A DNA stretch of 64,000 nt from Campylobacter coli 76339 (GTDB taxonomy: Bacteria; Campylobacterota; Campylobacteria; Campylobacterales; Campylobacteraceae): the NCBI GenBank assembly GCA_000470055.1, contig HG326877.1, positions 310,001 to 374,000 of the forward strand. Direction: 5' to 3'. The position numbers and the translations under genes are program-made. Positions within the stretch are counted from its first letter, which is position 1; each line of letters starts with the position of its first letter. This document shows, in pieces, positions 62,931 through 64,000 of the stretch. The notes beneath the pieces are model-generated. The model worked only from the letters and a program-made list of their open reading frames with translations. It had not been told where the DNA came from and searched no databases.

Positions 62931-63016
62931 ATATTTATAAAATTTTTATTTATTATTTATTAATATTATATATATGTTTCATTGCGAAACTTAAATTTAA
63001 TAAATAAGGGGGCTTT

Positions 63017-64000
63017 GTGAAAAAGTTACTATTGTGCGTATGGGTATTTTTATCTATAGGAGTATGTATGGCAGAAGCCAAACCAAAAATTGCTATTTTA
63101 GCAACAGGTGGAACTATAGCAGGTTCTATTGATAGTGCTGTGGCTACAACAGGCTATACAGCAGGGGTTGTGGGTGTAGATGTTTTAATCAAAGCAGTTC
63201 CGCAAATTCAAGATTTGGCTGATATCAGCGGGGAACAAGTAGCAAATATTGACAGTTCCAATATGCGTGATGAAATTTGGTTAAAGCTTGCTAAAAAAAT
63301 CAATAAGCTTTTTGATGAGGGTGTAGATGGTATAGTTATCACTCACGGTACTGATACCATGGAAGAAACCGCTTATTTTCTAAATTTAACAGTTAAAAGT
63401 GATAAGCCTGTGGTTTTAGTTGGCGCTATGCGTCCATCAACTGCTATAAGCGCAGATGGCCCAAAAAATCTTTACAATGCTGTAGCATTAGCTGCTGATA
63501 AAGAAGCTAAAAACAAAGGCGTTATGGTAGCCATGAACGATAAAATTTTAAGTGCTAGGGGTGTGTCAAAAACCCATAGTTTAAATGTTGATGCTTTTTC
63601 TTCTCCTGATTTTGGAGATTTGGGTTATATAGTAGATGGAAAAGTTTTCTTCTACAATAACATAAGTAAAGCACACACAAAAAATACTCCTTTTGATGTA
63701 AGCAAACTCACAAGCTTGCCAAAGGTAGATATACTTTATACTTACTCAAACGATGGTAGTGGTATCGCTGCGAAAGCTTTGTTTGACAATGGAACCAAGG
63801 GTATTGTTGTAGCAGGAAGTGGCGCAGGAAGTATACATGAAGATCAAAAAAATGTTTTAAAAGAACTCATTAAACAAGGACTTGATGTTGTTGTAAGTTC
63901 AAGGATTGCAGCAGGACGCGTTGCGGTAAGTGATGCGGATAAGAAATTAGGCTTTATCAGTGCTGAAGATTTAAATCCACAAAAAGCTAGAGTTCTTTTG
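63017..64000 (+). CDS. ansA: L-asparaginase with signal peptide, cut by the window end
   Basis: 328 codons are visible of an expected about 348. GTG at 63017 follows AAGGGGG and opens a hydrophobic signal (MKKLLLCVWVFLSIGVCMA), so the enzyme is probably exported to the periplasm. Catalytic motifs are ATGGTIAGS (Thr nucleophile) and ITHGTDTMEETAYF. A second start, ATG at 63068 (MAEAKPKIAIL), has its own AGGAG five bases upstream and would give a cytoplasmic form. Secreted asparaginase is strain-variable in C. jejuni and supports growth on asparagine. It corresponds to Cj0029. Confidence 0.92.
   Translation, partial: MKKLLLCVWVFLSIGVCMAEAKPKIAILATGGTIAGSIDSAVATTGYTAGVVGVDVLIKAVPQIQDLADISGEQVANIDSSNMRDEIWLKLAKKINKLFDEGVDGIVITHGTDTMEETAYFLNLTVKSDKPVVLVGAMRPSTAISADGPKNLYNAVALAADKEAKNKGVMVAMNDKILSARGVSKTHSLNVDAFSSPDFGDLGYIVDGKVFFYNNISKAHTKNTPFDVSKLTSLPKVDILYTYSNDGSGIAAKALFDNGTKGIVVAGSGAGSIHEDQKNVLKELIKQGLDVVVSSRIAAGRVAVSDADKKLGFISAEDLNPQKARVLL

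Noticed and set aside
63017-63070. Asparaginase as a lipoprotein
   Set aside because: The residues before the Cys (I-G-V-C) do not fit the lipobox, so ordinary signal peptidase cleavage is more likely.

Overview
The window comes from a thermotolerant Campylobacter, most likely of the C. jejuni/C. coli group. The DNA is AT-rich, the genes are tightly packed, and the gene order matches what I remember of the C. jejuni NCTC 11168 chromosome on both sides of its numbering origin (Cj1706c to Cj1731c, then Cj0001 to Cj0029). Several proteins differ visibly from the C. jejuni versions I remember, so the exact species is left open. All statements about gain or loss relative to NCTC 11168 rest on memory and were not aligned.

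Left arm (1-28.2 kb, mostly minus strand): start of the S10 ribosomal operon (rpsJ, rplC, rplD, rplW); a 1801-residue Gly/Asn-rich autotransporter that looks like an insertion; an rRNA/RNA-processing cluster (rluB-type pseudouridine synthase, RNase J, ksgA) and rlmN; four tRNA genes; the leucine operon leuABCD behind a Leu-rich leader peptide; outer-membrane and periplasmic proteins; queF; methionine genes metA and metY behind a possible leader ORF; a structured RNA region; flgE2 with a sigma-54 promoter; ruvC.

Origin region (28.2-33.2 kb): dnaA, an AT-rich dnaA-dnaN spacer with DnaA-box-like sites (predicted oriC), dnaN and gyrB. Gene orientation switches here from mainly minus to mainly plus, as expected for two leading strands diverging from an origin.

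Right arm (33.2-64 kb): a three-gene operon for a periplasmic vanillyl-alcohol-oxidase/p-cresol-methylhydroxylase-type flavocytochrome occupies the slot where NCTC 11168 has its sulfite dehydrogenase genes. Then follow an ion antiporter, glutamate synthase (gltB, gltD), rnhB, rubrerythrin, ilvD, a decayed stretch with a truncated Sel1-repeat gene, an HD-domain protein, queC, the dba-dsbI pair, an FAH-family enzyme, an RluA-family pseudouridine synthase, purB, nrdA, a cystine-type symporter, thyX, pyrG, recJ and the start of an exported asparaginase cut by the window end.

Taken together the window is mostly core housekeeping and biosynthesis (translation, replication, nucleotides, Leu/Ile/Val/Met/Glu, queuosine) with accessory pieces in a few slots. 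The best candidate for an undescribed system is the flavocytochrome operon, whose flavoprotein has no export signal of its own but is translationally coupled to a small Tat-signal protein. Secondary candidates are the modular autotransporter, the metY leader with a self-masking Shine-Dalgarno, and the structured RNA between flgE2 and metY.
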